DNA from: Haliaeetus albicilla
Taxonomy: Eukaryota; Chordata; Aves; Accipitriformes; Accipitridae
Assembly: GCF_947461875.1 (NCBI RefSeq)
Contig: NC_091492.1
Span: forward strand, 22,363,822-22,427,821
Length of the DNA stretch: 64,000 bases
Direction: 5' to 3'
Position 1 is the stretch's first letter. Each line of letters opens with the position of its first letter. Positions 15,001 to 26,199 of the stretch are shown one piece after another. Made by a program: the position numbers and the translations under genes. The notes under the pieces were generated by a model that did not search any database, had not been told where the DNA came from, and was given only the letters and a program-made list of their open reading frames with translations.

Positions 15001-18000
15001 ATTTACCAGCTCTTCTGGGAATCGTCACCTGAAATTAGGGAGGAAGAAGTAAGTTTGAGAGGTCTTAGACAATGCGATCTTTTCAATAATTGTCATGGAA
15101 CACATGGCACATGTGCTTTCTTAGTGAAGGGCTATTGGGTCCTCTGCTGGAATGAGTCACTTAATTTCCAGCACTTTTAGTTGGACCATTGGGCAGTTTC
15201 TTGTAGGCAATTTTTGTAGATAATTAGAGATCTGCAAATGCCCGGTTTTGTTCTGAGACTGATAAAATCAGCTCTAGATCAAGGAAAGCTCTTTATATTA
15301 AAACAACAACAACAAAATGCAAAAACATCTCCCCCCCCCCCAAAAAAAAACCCAAACAAAAAAAACAACCAACAACTAACAAACCCAAACCAACCAACAC
15401 CAGCAAAAAAAAAAGTAATCTCCAAAAGCCTTTTTAAACTCATTGTATAGCAGGATCCTGCACAGAGGTATACTGTCTCAGGGCTACAGGCCTTGACCAG
15501 GAGGCACATAACACTAAAACCAAGTGTCTTACAAACAGCTAGTCAAACAGATACGTTCTTCAAAGATAAAAGGTGTAGGAAGTGGTTCTGGAGAAAATAT
15601 GGGTCTTTTTGCAGTAGTAGGAAAGGTAGTCACAGGAGACTTGCTAATTTAGCCTCTGTGGGCAAAAACATAATGAGGTATGCCTGAGTCAGTGATTAAT
15701 CATTCTTTTGGGGTTGCTAGAAAGAACAAAACACTCTAAATCATCATATTGTCTGTGATAGAAATAGTTGGGTTTGGAACTGAAAGTGCTTTTGCAAATG
15801 CTCTGTGTAATAACGGGGCAAGTGAAGTAGTTGTCATGGAAAAATGACTTGCCAGATAGAGCCCAGCAAGGGAGGGAAAGCATGTCTTGGGAGATCTGGG
15901 TTGCAAGGTAGGGCAACAACTCAGCAAGAGAACCGAGGCTCTGCATGCAGCTGAGTTGAGCCTGCTGTAGGGATGATGTGTGGGAAGAAAATTCTCCTCA
16001 TGAGTAAGCAGGAACCTTCCCATTTTGGGAATAAGATAGAACAGAGTATGTCAAAGATATTAACTCTCAAAGACCTTAAAGCTTCCAGCTGTGTATGGGG
16101 TGAAAATGCCCCGTTACACTAGTGAGGTGGTTCTGGAGAACGTGGCTGGCAGTTGAGGGTCTTTTGCCTCTTGCGTTCGTGTACTTGTATGTGCGTCAGT
16201 TTTGCCTGCTTCTGTCCTGGCTAGGCTGACTTCTTCAGACCTTTGCCCTGGTCATGCCCTTGAGGCTGTGTACCATCTAGTGTGGCATTTCTTCAGCAGG
16301 AGAACATGGGCAGTAGCTGTGTTGCCTAAACAAGCAGGCATGCAGGCTCCAGTTGTTTAACTTGCACTCTTTCCAGTGACCACACGCAAAGAAACAGCAG
16401 CTCTATCTCCTAAAAGTACTTGAGTAGCTACGTGGCTTGGTAGGAATGCCTAACCCCAAATGGCTTTCATAGGTTAGCAGGGCAAAATAAGACTTGCTGT
16501 TAGCCTAATTTGGGATATTGGAGGGCCAAGAACTGAAATAGCTGTGTTCTCATTCCTCTGCTACTCTGAGTAGCCACTGCTTAGCTATCTAGGCTAGCCA
16601 GCGGGTCCTGCAGTGAAAACCAGTCCTGGCACACTCTGTTTTCATTTTTGCCAACCATAGGGAGCAGTGCTCCTCCAGCTACGTGGCACTGGTCTCTGAT
16701 GCTGTTGCAAAAAAACCTCTGGGGGGGTTAATGCCTGTTTGGGACTCTCTAGACCCACAGTGCGGCTGCTGTCCATGCCAGGGAGCTCGTGCTATAAAAG
16801 TAGTGCACAGCAAAGATGTGATCCTGCATCGTGCCTGGTTTGTCGCACAAAGCAGAGCACTGCTCAGTTCTGAGCATGAGTGCAGTGTCCTTTACCCACA
16901 GCTAGACTGCGTAAGCTGAGAAAGATCATATTTCTCTATGTAGCAAATTCAGCAAAGTTGGTTGCTGAGTGAGAGTTGAAGTCATAAAAGTCCTGTCAAT
17001 GGGTTTTATTGTGCTCTTGCTAACAAGTGAGTGGTACAACAGCCTTATGTTACACTAGATAGACAAGACTCATCTGCAGCTTGCAGTGCCCTGTGTTAGC
17101 TCTGAAATCTGTGTTCTTTAGGTGGTAACAACTTCTCAAACTCCCTCCCAGAGATACTCTGGCAAAGTACGTAGGGCTGAACATCCTACCAAAAACCACT
17201 AGTTCATCCTGTCTCCAGTTGCTTACCTCCAGCTAGAGAAATAAAAGTCCTTGGAAGAAGTAGCAAATGGGACTGATAGACCTGACCAGAGGAAACAGCT
17301 CCTGACTCCAAATGTGGAGTGTCATGGGCTGTAGGAACTGTGGCATCCCCATGCCTCCTTAATCCAACTGAGATACTGGAGGAAGGAGAAGCACCAGCTT
17401 CCTCAAGACTCGCTAGCTGCTCTCTCACAGATGTTTAAGCACTGCTGCGGTGCTGTAGCAGGCAATTCGGAAACTGTCTTGTCACCTCTGAGTGCCTGCA
17501 TCTGCGAACAGTTTGGGTTTTGCTTATTTTTAAATACAGGCTGCTATGGGGGCTAGAGCTGAGAATTTTTGCTGAGAATAGGCTGTTAACCAAACCATAG
17601 GACTAAGGAGTGAAGAAAGATTTTTCATGTGAGAGCCCCCAAAATGATTGTGGCCTGGGGAACCATGGTGGAGCCTGAGGTTTTGAGTCATGGCAATTTC
17701 GTGGCTGCTGAAGATAAGGGCCAGGCCTAGGAGGGGACAGTGCTTCTGCCTGGTATTGTTGAGGACTCTGGAAAGTGCTGGGCGTGGGACTGGTTAGGGC
17801 AATGCTAACTCTGTCTGTGGCTCTGTTTCAGCTGCTTTCTTCCAAGACTGCATATCTGAACAGGACCTGGATGAAATGAACATTGAAATAATTCGAAACA
17901 CGCTGTATAAGGTAAATGAGTCTCTGGGAAGGGAAAGAGATGTTAACTTCCCTGTTTATTCCTAGTGTGACTACAGCTCTGTCTTGGTTCAGGAGCTCCA

Positions 18001-21000
18001 ACCTGGGCTGGCTTTCTTCAGCCAAAGACAAGAGGGTATTTTCCTCTTGGAATAGACTTAAAAAGAATTTTGCTTTCTCTCTTTTTCTTCCCTGGAGTGG
18101 TGATAGAGTAAACATGACCAAGAACTGGTTGCATCCATTGGAAAGTAAAGATAGTGCTCTTGGAGGGGCCTGACATCTGATCACCCAGCTCTGCAGAGTC
18201 AGGGCACCAGAGCTAGGCAGAGTGGGGTTTCTTTGGAGCTGTCAGGCTGTCAAGAGTCTGTGCAAGAGATTTTGCAGCGGTTATGCCTTTCAATAAATTT
18301 CCTCAGGCCCCAGGCAGGCAGAAGGCTGCTGCTCAACCACATGAGTTTAGACGTGTAGTTAACTGCATTCAAAGGGCTAAAGTGGCTAGATCTTAAACTT
18401 GGTTAAAGGACTTCTATGGGCTTGGCACTCTGTCTTGAGCTCTTTCAGAAGAGCCTCCAACAGTCTGCTCAAGCCTTCAGTGGCTGTGGTTAGGGTTAGA
18501 TGCTCTTGGTAGAGCAGTGTAAAAGGTGTAGCTGGGATGAAGGAGTCCTGCAGGCTGGGGAAAGTATTGGCACAGGGATGTGGAGGGGCTAAGGATCTCC
18601 TTGTCCTGAGTCTGCATGGGGAGCTGTTGTCTCCTCTGCAGGTTCCATCTGGTTTTAGCTGGCAGTATCAAAAGTGTGTGTTTATGTGCAGGCTGTGGCT
18701 ATCGCTCCATCTCGACTCTCTGGATTAAGGGTGGGATGCAGATTGTATCTGCCAACCTTCTTTTAGCTGGTCACAACCAGCCTGCAGTCAGTGTGACCTC
18801 TGCTTCCCAAAGAAGCTGTGGCCTGTTTGGAGAGGCAGAGAACAGGTCAGGCATGAAAGGAAGAAGGCAAAGGGAGGGGAGAAGGAGCTGCGTGTCGCCT
18901 CTGGCATGTACTGGTCTTTTGCTGTAATGGGGGGAGATATGCCTGTACGCATAACTACCTGCAGCCTTGCAGGGTGCTTGAGATGTGTTGAGACGAGGCA
19001 GGTGGGAGAAGGCAAGGAGCAGAGTGAGCACAGGGCAAACACGTTGGGGAGGGAGTGGGAGATACCTCCTTGGGTCCCAGCTGCCACTTCCTTTTTGAGG
19101 CCTGATACTGCTTTGCGTTCTGCTCTTCCTACCCCAAATTGAAGCATAGATGCCTGGTATCCCTTGGTGTGTGCTGGGACTGGCTCTTGCTAAAGAGCAG
19201 CCCCCAGGGAAACATAGGGGCTCTGTCAGTAGCAAATCATGGGGATGCAAGGGTGGAAAAGGTAACTGCCACTTACGGACTCTTACCTGAATGCATCTCT
19301 CTCCCCAGGCACTGGAAAATGTATAATACAATGCAAATGGCCTTCACAGGCAAATGAGGGAAATAAAATCAGATCTGAAATCTGCAGACCTGCTCTGAGG
19401 AATGCAGCAGGCAGGTGCCTGGGAGGGATGCCTGTGTCCAGGAGGCGTTGGCTTGGGAAGGGGAAGTGCTACCTCCCAGGCCTACTGGAGGTTTTTTGAA
19501 GGAATCTGCGACCATGTAGACAGAAGGTTTGACCAGGATTCATAGGAGGAAAGTAATTACAAAGGTTTCTTGTTAGCAATGACAAGCAAGAAGGTTCTCA
19601 AATGGAAATATGGTTAAGATGGGGATTAGAGGTTAAAAGCAAGCAGTCACTATTAGTGTAGAGGGTGGTCAGTAGTGGAGTCCTGCAATGGAGGTGTGCT
19701 GGCATTGTTATCTTCAATGCTTACTCCCTTTTTTTCCACACCTTTAATGGATATGTTGAAGTGAAGCTGGCTGACTGTTGGCCTTTGCTGGCAACCTTCT
19801 TGTAGGAACGAGCTGAAGGAGCTTTGTGACTGGACAATAAAATATAGCAGGCAAATCAATGTGGATAAATGTGGAGTGATGTATGGGAGAGGCAAAGAGA
19901 TAATCCTAACTCTGCCTGTACAGTGAGGGTCTCCTTGTTCCTTTCTACTACTAAATGAAATCTTGGGTTATGACTGACCTAAGCAAGTGTCTCTACAAGG
20001 TAATTTGTTCCTAACAGTAGAAGAGAAATGCACAAATACCACTGTGCTGCTGTGTACATCTGTAGAGTGTCCTGAACACTGTCTCATTCCTCTCCTCTCT
20101 CTTCTCTGAATGTAAACAGCAGAACAGGAGAAGCTGCTAAGGAGGACACATTTAAAGGTTTGGGTACAATGACGTCTGTATGGGAAACTACAAAAAAGGT
20201 TAGGATTCCTCACCTGGAAGATGAGTGAATCTGAGCTGTGGTGGTAACCACAGATAGTGTTGGAAAAGTCAACGTGCATGGACAGACTACAGGTCTCCCT
20301 TTAGGCTGGATGTGACAGACAAATGAGGCTAGCAGGAGGCAAAGGGTAAATGTGTGGGTTCATGGAAGGAGAAGTCCATTAAGGATTATTAAATGGAAAG
20401 ACACCACTGTTTTGGGGACAAGGGTTTCAGAACACTGGAGAGTTTCTGTAAATTGCTGTCATCTGCAGAGGGGTCCATAGGGGAGGGTACCCAGTGCAGC
20501 TGTTCCACAGTCTGTGTTTCCATGGTGTCTGTGATACTGGATCCTCATTCAGTGCTGGATACTTGAGTTCATCTAATTTTTACTTCTAAAGCCTTAGGTT
20601 TGTGCATGAACCCCTGAGAAGGGCAGAGGTAGTAACTGAACCTCTTATCCAGGTTCCCTCTTCTGTCAGCCTCAAACAAAGTCTGTTATCTGTGTCCTTG
20701 TTCCTGTAGTAACTCTGCAGACTGGTGCTCTGTGCTCTCCTGCACTTGAGCAGTGCCAAGTGCTGAAGATGATGTCTCTTTGATGTATGATGCTCACCCA
20801 GCAGTGTCCTCTTGTGCTGTGTGTTAACAAAGATTTACAGAACGTAGTAATCCAGGTGCTTTCCTAGTGCAGAGGCTGAGGGTGTCCAACATGTGCATTC
20901 TTGGTCCATCTTCAGTCCTGGAGGTGTTGTGACAAAGCAGAGATTTGTGATGTCTCAGCATCATTTTATTCCATCCCTTTTAAGTGATTCTGGTTGCAGC

Positions 21001-24000
21001 TCTCTGTCCAGGGAGGTATTTTATCACATGATTACTTCCTCTGAGAAAGTTTTTGCTGAGCAGCACTTTTAGCCATGCGCAGCCTTCATAGGCTCCCCCG
21101 GGAGATACAGTCATCTTCCAGCTGGATTATGGTACTTCTCCACAAAGGATTACGTTTCCTGGAGGCAGCGTAGCTGTGCCTATCCTTATATGTTTTCTGC
21201 AGTGCTTCATTTGGGATGGAGACCAAGTGGCTGCTGTGTGAAAAGAGAATTATAGAGAATGGCTAGTTTCCTTCACAGATGTCCTGTCTCATCTCTTGAC
21301 TGTGCTTACACAGCGGTACTTCCTGAGCATAGGTCTTGCAGCTATAGTTGCGTGGCTTGGCATGTTTGTGGAGGCCAGAGCAGGGTCAGGAAACCATGTG
21401 AGACTTCAGTAAATGCTTTGGAGTTAGATGACTCAAAGGAGCAAAACAGGCTTTAACCTTACTGCCTGGGGATCTTGCCTGCAGTACGCTCATGCAGTCA
21501 CTTGAACAAACTCAACCACAACCCTTCAAGTCTCCAGCTCCTGGGCAATAACTGTTCCTTGTGTGGGCTTGGCATCCAAACTCATGTGGGGTGAGGGTGT
21601 CCGTGGTGTGTTACAAAGCATCTGGGAGCATCCCTACTTGCTGTCTGTCCTCTGCTGAATGGCCCTATGGGGCAGTAGCTGAAGCTGTGTAGAAGAGCGC
21701 TTATCTGCCCTCTCTCTTCTAGGCCTACCTGGAGTCCTTCTACAAGTTCTGCAAGGTGCTGGGAGGTACCACGGCAGATGCCATGTGCCCGATCCTGGAG
21801 GTAGGTCTGGAAACCCCTGCAGCTGGATAGTATTGCAGTAATATTCATTGCTCTGTGCTCAGGCCCAGCTTGCCTGTCAGCGTTAAGGATGCTCAAGATA
21901 TTTTTCAGCATCCCCATGCACGCTCTGACTGCCTGCACGTGACTTTGGACAGGTTTCGTTCCCCAGTCCTGATCTTGCCAGGTGCTGACACATCTGTTGC
22001 CTTCATGGCAACATCTTCATCTTCTCACATGAATAACAAGCAGGAGAACAACCAGAGCTGTTCAGTGCATGGCCTGTCTCCATGCCAAGGCTAGTTGTGG
22101 GATGTGCAGGGCTCAGGGGCAGTAGGTGAGAGAGACTCCTTGACCTGGGCAGGGTTCTGCTCAGTGATTTGGCCTGTGCCTGGGATGGGGATTTCCTCAC
22201 ATGACTGCTCCCCAGGCATCAGCTACTGGGCACACTGGGAGCCTGCATGTGTAGCCTGCCCTGGCTAAGCACTGGATAGCTGAGCACCCAGGCAGCTTGC
22301 TCATGCTGCCCTCTGATGTGGCTCTGTTCAGAACAGTGTCAGTACCTGCTAGCCTCTGGCCAAGATGCTGCATCCCAAGGTGAACCACTCTTCTCCTGCA
22401 GTTTGAAGCTGACCGGAGAGCCTTCATTATCACCATTAACTCATTTGGTACTGAGCTGTCCAAGGAGGACCGAGCAAAGCTGTTCCCGCACTGTGGCAAG
22501 CTCTACCCTGAGGGCCTGGCTCAGCTGGCCAGAGCAGATGACTACGAACAAGTCAAAAATGTTGCTGACTACTACCCTGTGAGTGTTTTGGGGTGAGGGC
22601 TGTGGGGACTGGTGCAAGAACCTACTCTGGATCAGAGCTTCTCGGGGATCTGGGAGAACTTGTGGATTGACAGCCTGGGGAGAGGGATGCCTATCTTCTG
22701 CTGCTACTGTTGGTTCTGTGCTCTGCTCGGCCAAGATGGAGTTGGCTTGCCTGGGATGCTGTTGGCTTGTCAGTCATGCCTGTCATTGCAGTGGTGATAG
22801 GGAGACCAGGTGTACCCTGTCCCAGGGTGTGGGGGCTGCCCTCACCACCAAACCCTTGAGGTATCAGTGTGGCAGCGATGACAGTCTCTCTTTGGCTGGT
22901 TGGGGGTGGAAACATGTCTTCAGTGAGAAGCAGTGTGCCCCATCTGCAGCCCTTGTGGGTCACTCTGAGCTCTGGTTCAGTCACAGGGGAGACGCTGACC
23001 TGGGAGGACATGTTTGGATGTGTCTGGGTTCCTTAAGCTGCTCTTGTGCATGAGAGCTCAGTGTCTCCTTACTGAAGCAGCCAGGGCATGTGTCAGTGTT
23101 TGTGTGCACAGGGGCCTGGCCCAAACACTCCAGTCTGTATGTGGAGGGGTCTGTACCTGATGCATCCTCCCTGCAGGCTCAAAGTGACGCCCTGGCTTTG
23201 AGAACTGCATATTTCAGAGAAGGGGTAGGATCTCTGGCTGGACAAGCTCACAGGTGAAATAAAGGCTTTCTCTGCCATTCTGGGGATTGCCTTCAGCCAG
23301 TGTGTGTGCTGTGCATCCTCAGCAGCATCCTGTTGCCAATATTCCTGTGTGCACAGGGCAGACTCTTGGTTTCTCTGTCCTCTGCTGACCTGACATGGTG
23401 GCTGGGGCATCTGTTTGATGCACAGGGCCCCCAAACACTGCTGAGCTTGGAGGGCTTTGGGGTTTGGGTATATCCTCTTGTAATGTCTTCCTGCAGGAGT
23501 ACAAGCTGCTATTTGAAGGGGCTGGCAGTAACCCTGGAGACAAGACCCTTGAAGACAGGTTCTTTGAGCATGAGGTGAGTGAGCCCTGAGACACTTCTCA
23601 GTATGTGCCTACCTGTGCCATTTGCAAATCTCAGGGTAGCAGCAAGTTTGTCTTGCTGCCCTGTCAGCAGTGCTGTGGATGAACAGAGTTTGGGGGAAGG
23701 AAAAGGATGCTAGCCCTCTGCTCCAGCGAAGGAACGGGGGCCCAGCATGGTGCTTGGTCCATGTTCTCACCCAGACAGATAAGAGCGGTGTGGGAGGCAA
23801 GTTTGGGGCTGCTGGTGGATGTTTGATCCATCGATAGCAAAACCAGAGTGTAATTACTTGGGAAAAGAGGATTTTCACAGTACCTGAGGGTATAAATATT
23901 TCCCCCTTCAAATGCCAGAGTCTGTCCTGAGCCATGTGCTGTAGGTTAGAGCTGCCTCGAGGACCTAGAGAGATACAGAGCAGGATACCTGTGCTGAGCC

Positions 24001-24275
24001 TTCCAGCCTGCTGGGGAAGTCATGAGACCTCCCAAGCTGCTCTGTGCTTGCCTTGACCAGCTCCTCCCATCTAAGGTGGACAAGTAACATGTCCTCCTCT
24101 GGGCTTTCCCCAGGTGAAGCTGAACAAGCTGGCCTTCCTCAACCAGTTCCACTTTGGAGTCTTCTATGCCTTCGTGAAGCTGAAGGAGCAGGAGTGCCGC
24201 AACATTGTGTGGATCGCAGAGTGCATTGCCCAGCGGCACAGGACCAAGATTGACAACTACATTCCCATCTTCTAA
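1..24275 (+). CDS. ATP6V0D1: V-type proton ATPase subunit d1 (V0 sector), 5'-partial, 7 exons
   Basis: Subunit d of the membrane V0 sector of the vacuolar H+-ATPase. It sits on the cytoplasmic face of the c-ring and couples the ring to the central rotor stalk, so it is needed to acidify lysosomes, endosomes and secretory vesicles. Coding segments are 1-78, 14471-14649, 17832-17911, 21723-21800, 22402-22578, 23497-23574 and 24114-24275. All junctions are GT-AG and in phase, and they join to 276 residues matching ~76-351 of the 351-residue vertebrate d1 protein, ending in NYIPIF then TAA. The protein looks nearly identical to mammalian d1. One visible difference is FCKVLGG where human has FCTLLGG. 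The d2 paralogue is less likely because the sequence follows d1 throughout. The first ~75 residues lie upstream of the window. There is no frameshift or internal stop. Confidence 0.96.
79..14470 (+). other. ATP6V0D1 intron (14.4 kb)
   Basis: Donor gtgagt at 79, acceptor ttccttcag ending at 14470. The intron is noticeably more AT-rich than the right half of the window. It contains short T/G-rich runs (near 5080 and 7620) and, close to its 3' end, CR1-like segments (13330-14222). I saw no convincing exon, RNA gene or conserved protein segment on either strand; the short open frames are scattered and unrelated to known families. Confidence 0.85.
13330..14222 (+). mobile_element. CR1-like non-LTR retrotransposon remnant (two blocks)
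   Basis: 13360-13470 resembles the CR1 stretch that runs from 'cccctct-ctcatcagtgg' through 'gagtgctgtgcccagctctg' to 'cagtacaag'. 13921-14222 resembles the CR1 3' end: 'attaggaaaa-ctttttcactgtgag', 'cagggaggttgtgag', 'ggacaaagccctgagcagct', then 'gtcccttccaatctaatag'. Both blocks are on the + strand and in the order expected of one element. The ~450 bp between them (13480-13920) is not recognisable and may be an insertion or heavily diverged. There is no intact ORF. This is recognition from memory of the family consensus, not an alignment. Confidence 0.75.
14471..14649 (+). CDS. ATP6V0D1: ATP6V0D1 exon, residues ~101-161
   Basis: Starts with the g that completes Thr, then YSYMIDNVILLITGTLHQRS, and ends in ILVDTPL plus one base. 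The donor gg|tgagtgg is read as g|gtgagt. 179 nt, phase 2 in and phase 1 out, consistent with both neighbours. Confidence 0.97.
14650..17831 (+). other. ATP6V0D1 intron (3.2 kb)
   Basis: Holds an A/C-rich low-complexity tract at 15300-15414 (listed separately). No exon or RNA gene is apparent in the remainder. Confidence 0.85.
15300..15414. repeat. A/C-rich low-complexity tract
   Basis: Begins with (AAC)n, followed by a run of C, a run of A, then mixed AAAC/AACC units up to a final A run. Composition on this strand is almost free of G and T. It lies inside an ATP6V0D1 intron. Confidence 0.9.
17832..17911 (+). CDS. ATP6V0D1: ATP6V0D1 exon, residues ~161-187
   Basis: Acceptor gtttcag, then ct completing Ala, then AFFQDCISEQDLDEMNIEII and RNTLYK. 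Donor aag|gtaaat. 80 nt. Confidence 0.97.
17912..21722 (+). other. ATP6V0D1 intron (3.8 kb)
   Basis: Contains an old CR1/L3-like retrotransposon remnant at ~19540-20560 (listed separately). Nothing else is recognisable. Confidence 0.85.
19540..20560 (+). mobile_element. Ancient CR1/L3-like non-LTR retrotransposon remnant
   Basis: Several widely spaced pieces match, in order, the 3' part of CR1/L3-type elements. 19800-19900 has 'gactggacaataaaat' followed by a decayed reverse-transcriptase-like segment reading approximately NVDKCGVMYG. 20185-20260 has 'ctacaaaaaaggttaggatt' and 'cctggaagatgag'. 20365-20400 has 'ttcatggaagga-agtccatta-ggattattaa'. The order and spacing argue against chance, but divergence is high and the boundaries are approximate. 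There is no functional ORF. Confidence 0.6.
21723..21800 (+). CDS. ATP6V0D1: ATP6V0D1 exon, residues ~188-213
   Basis: Acceptor cttctag; 26 codons starting AYLESFYKFCKVLGGTTADA and ending MCPILE. Donor gag|gtaggt. Phase 0 at both ends. Confidence 0.97.
21801..22401 (+). other. ATP6V0D1 intron (0.6 kb)
   Basis: Canonical intron. I see nothing in it beyond splice signals. Confidence 0.85.
22402..22578 (+). CDS. ATP6V0D1: ATP6V0D1 exon, residues ~214-272
   Basis: 59 codons in phase 0, from FEADRRAFIITINSFGTELS to VKNVADYYP. Acceptor tcctgcag, donor cct|gtgagt. One of the most conserved parts of the subunit. Confidence 0.97.
22579..23496 (+). other. ATP6V0D1 intron (0.9 kb)
   Basis: Canonical intron with no recognisable element. 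Confidence 0.85.
23497..23574 (+). CDS. ATP6V0D1: ATP6V0D1 exon, residues ~273-298
   Basis: 26 codons: EYKLLFEGAGSNPGDKTLED then RFFEHE. Acceptor ttcctgcag, donor gag|gtgagt. Phase 0 at both ends. Confidence 0.97.
23575..24113 (+). other. ATP6V0D1 last intron (0.5 kb)
   Basis: Canonical intron with no recognisable element. Confidence 0.85.
24114..24275 (+). CDS. ATP6V0D1: ATP6V0D1 terminal coding exon, residues ~299-351 and stop
   Basis: Acceptor tttccccag; 53 codons from VKLNKLAFLNQFHFGVFYAF to RTKIDNYIPIF and TAA at 24273-24275. Confidence 0.97.
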   Translation: MKLNKLAFLNQFHFGVFYAFVKLKEQECRNIVWIAECIAQRHRTKIDNYIPIF

Positions 24276-24305
24276 CCCTGCTCTGCTCCTGTCTGACCCT
24301 CCTGC

Positions 24306-24367
24306 CCCTGGAGTCCGGAGGGGCTTCTGTCTAACTCCCTGACTTATCCCTTGCCCGGACTCCAGGG
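24306..24367 (+). promoter_or_regulatory. GC-rich stem-loop in ATP6V0D1 3'UTR
   Basis: CCCTGGAGTCCGG (24306-24318) is perfectly complementary to CCGGACTCCAGGG (24355-24367) with a 36-nt loop. A 13-bp stem rich in GC should fold in RNA. Function is unknown. Confidence 0.7.
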
Positions 24368-25519
24368 ATGTCCCATCTGTAGAACTGGCTCAGATGAGGA
24401 AACTGTACAGTTGCTAGTTAAATTATTCACAAGCTGAAGTTTGAGTTGTGTCCTGTGAGGGGTCCGGAGGGACCAGTGGCACAGGCTTGGCCCTGTGTGG
24501 CAGGAGGGACACCTCCTGTTGTGTATCTAATAGTCCCTGTGTTACTGTACTAATCTGCTGTATGCGCTTATGCTCGTAGAGCAAGCACCAGCTGGGGGGT
24601 TGCTGCCTCCAAGGGGTTCCCACTGCTGCAGAGGAACACATCAGGTCTGCCATGGCTGGGGCATGCCAGTGCTCTGTACGCCTCCTAGTCAGTGTTGTTC
24701 CTGTGAGATTTAGTTTGAGTGTCATTTGTAGCGTAGCCCATGCTGCTGTGCAATCCCTGCATCCCCCTGTAGCTAACCCTGACCTGGGAGAGACTGAGTA
24801 GCCCTGGCCAGGACTGAGATGGAGCCTGTGGGAATGTGAGGGCAGAGCCAGAGCGCTTGCAGAGCGTGCTCCTCCCCACTCTGACAGCATTTGCACTAGT
24901 GCAGCCTCGCTGTGTCCTCAGAAGCAGCTCTCCTCAGTCTCCTTCCTGCCCTGCAGCTTGCAAGGGCTCCATAAGCTGGCTGAGCTCCTTCCTTCCCTGA
25001 AGACCCACAGGTTGGAGTTTACTGTCACAACCACGCAAGAGTCAGGGCTCCTTTTGGCTCTGTGGATGGCGCCGGACCCCTGCACCGCCCCAGGGCAGAC
25101 ATCCAGGCTGGGGCAGCCTCCTCCCCTGTGCAGTGTGTCTGGGCTGACACTGCTGTGGAGTCATATGGGCACAGCTGGCCGTTGGGCAGAGCAGCCCTTG
25201 GGTCTGGCTCCACTTGGTCACCCTGATGAGTGCAGAGGGCAGCTGTTGGCAGAGATGTCCTACGCCTGTGGTTAGGGGGTGGGAGCCAAACCCTGGGCAT
25301 GGCATGGCAGTCCTGCTCCTTGTTGCTCTGTGTCCTGGCTCACTCCCACTTGTGCTTGAGCTCTGGGAGATGCCCATGGCAGCAGAGAAGCCTTGCTGGT
25401 GGGAAACACGTGCTTGGTGCTGCTGCTGGGAGGGATCAATGGAGAGCGGCTCCCTCTCAGTTTGTGCTGTGGTCACCTCTGCAGTGTTTGTTATCCTGTG
25501 ATCCCTTCCTCTCTACACC

Positions 25520-25525
25520 AATAAA
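25520..25525 (+). terminator. ATP6V0D1: Poly(A) signal AATAAA of ATP6V0D1
   Basis: AATAAA in caccAATAAAtatc, with GT-rich sequence ~100 bp downstream. First canonical hexamer seen in the 3'UTR on this strand. Confidence 0.75.
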
Positions 25526-25545
25526 TATCTGCCTACTGCACTGTG

Positions 25546-26199
25546 CTCTCCCTGCTTACTTGGGTACCTGCTCCCACATCCCCAAGAGAAGCCTCCATCA
25601 GCCACAGGGCCTCTTACCCAGAGAATTTGGTATTTGTGGTAGTGGAGCCTGGTGTGGCTCCTGCATGATATGGGACACTTGTTTCTACCACAGGCAGGGT
25701 GGTAGTACCACCTCTTGGGGCCCTGGGAACTCACTCCAGCCCAAGCTGCAGGGGGTGCCTGGTCTGTGGGTGCAGCTGGGTGCTGAGCTGATGGGTGCCG
25801 GGGAGGTGTAGCCCTCGCTGCTTATGCAGCCTTATGGGAGTGAGCTATGCTGTTATGGAGCTGCATGGCTTGTCACCCTGTGCCTGGGCTTCCTGCGTGG
25901 GCCTGTCTGTGTGTGGCACTATCAGCCCTTCCATCCTTGCCCCAGCAGGGCTACAGCATCAGAGCAAAGCAAAAGGAAGCCTTTGAGGTAGGGGTGGGGA
26001 GTAGTGGGGAGCGGGTGCAAGTACTTACTGGCTGGCAGACCCCCTTTCTGGGGCTGCCTGTGGCACCTGCTGCCCCATGCAAGGCTCCTGGCTCGGTGTG
26101 GCGCCAGCTGTGACGCAGCTCAGCTCTGCCCGCAGGCAGGGCATCCCTAGCCAAGCATTGCAGTGCTGCACTGTGCGGAAGGAGACTGCCAGAGCCTGG
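25546..26199. other. Intergenic spacer between convergent ATP6V0D1 and HSD11B2
   Basis: About 0.65 kb separates the two inferred 3' ends. No gene or repeat is recognised. The tail-to-tail order matches human 16q22.1. Confidence 0.8.

Larger units (their letters stand above)
24276..25545 (+). other. ATP6V0D1: ATP6V0D1 3' untranslated region
   Basis: Runs ~1.25 kb from the stop to just beyond the AATAAA at 25520. A GC-rich inverted repeat lies ~30 nt after the stop. The cleavage point is estimated from the signal, not seen. Confidence 0.8.

Noticed and set aside
25546..26199. AGRP, a neighbour of ATP6V0D1 in mammals
   Set aside because: AGRP lies on the other (5') side of ATP6V0D1 in human; no cysteine-rich agouti domain was seen anywhere in the window.
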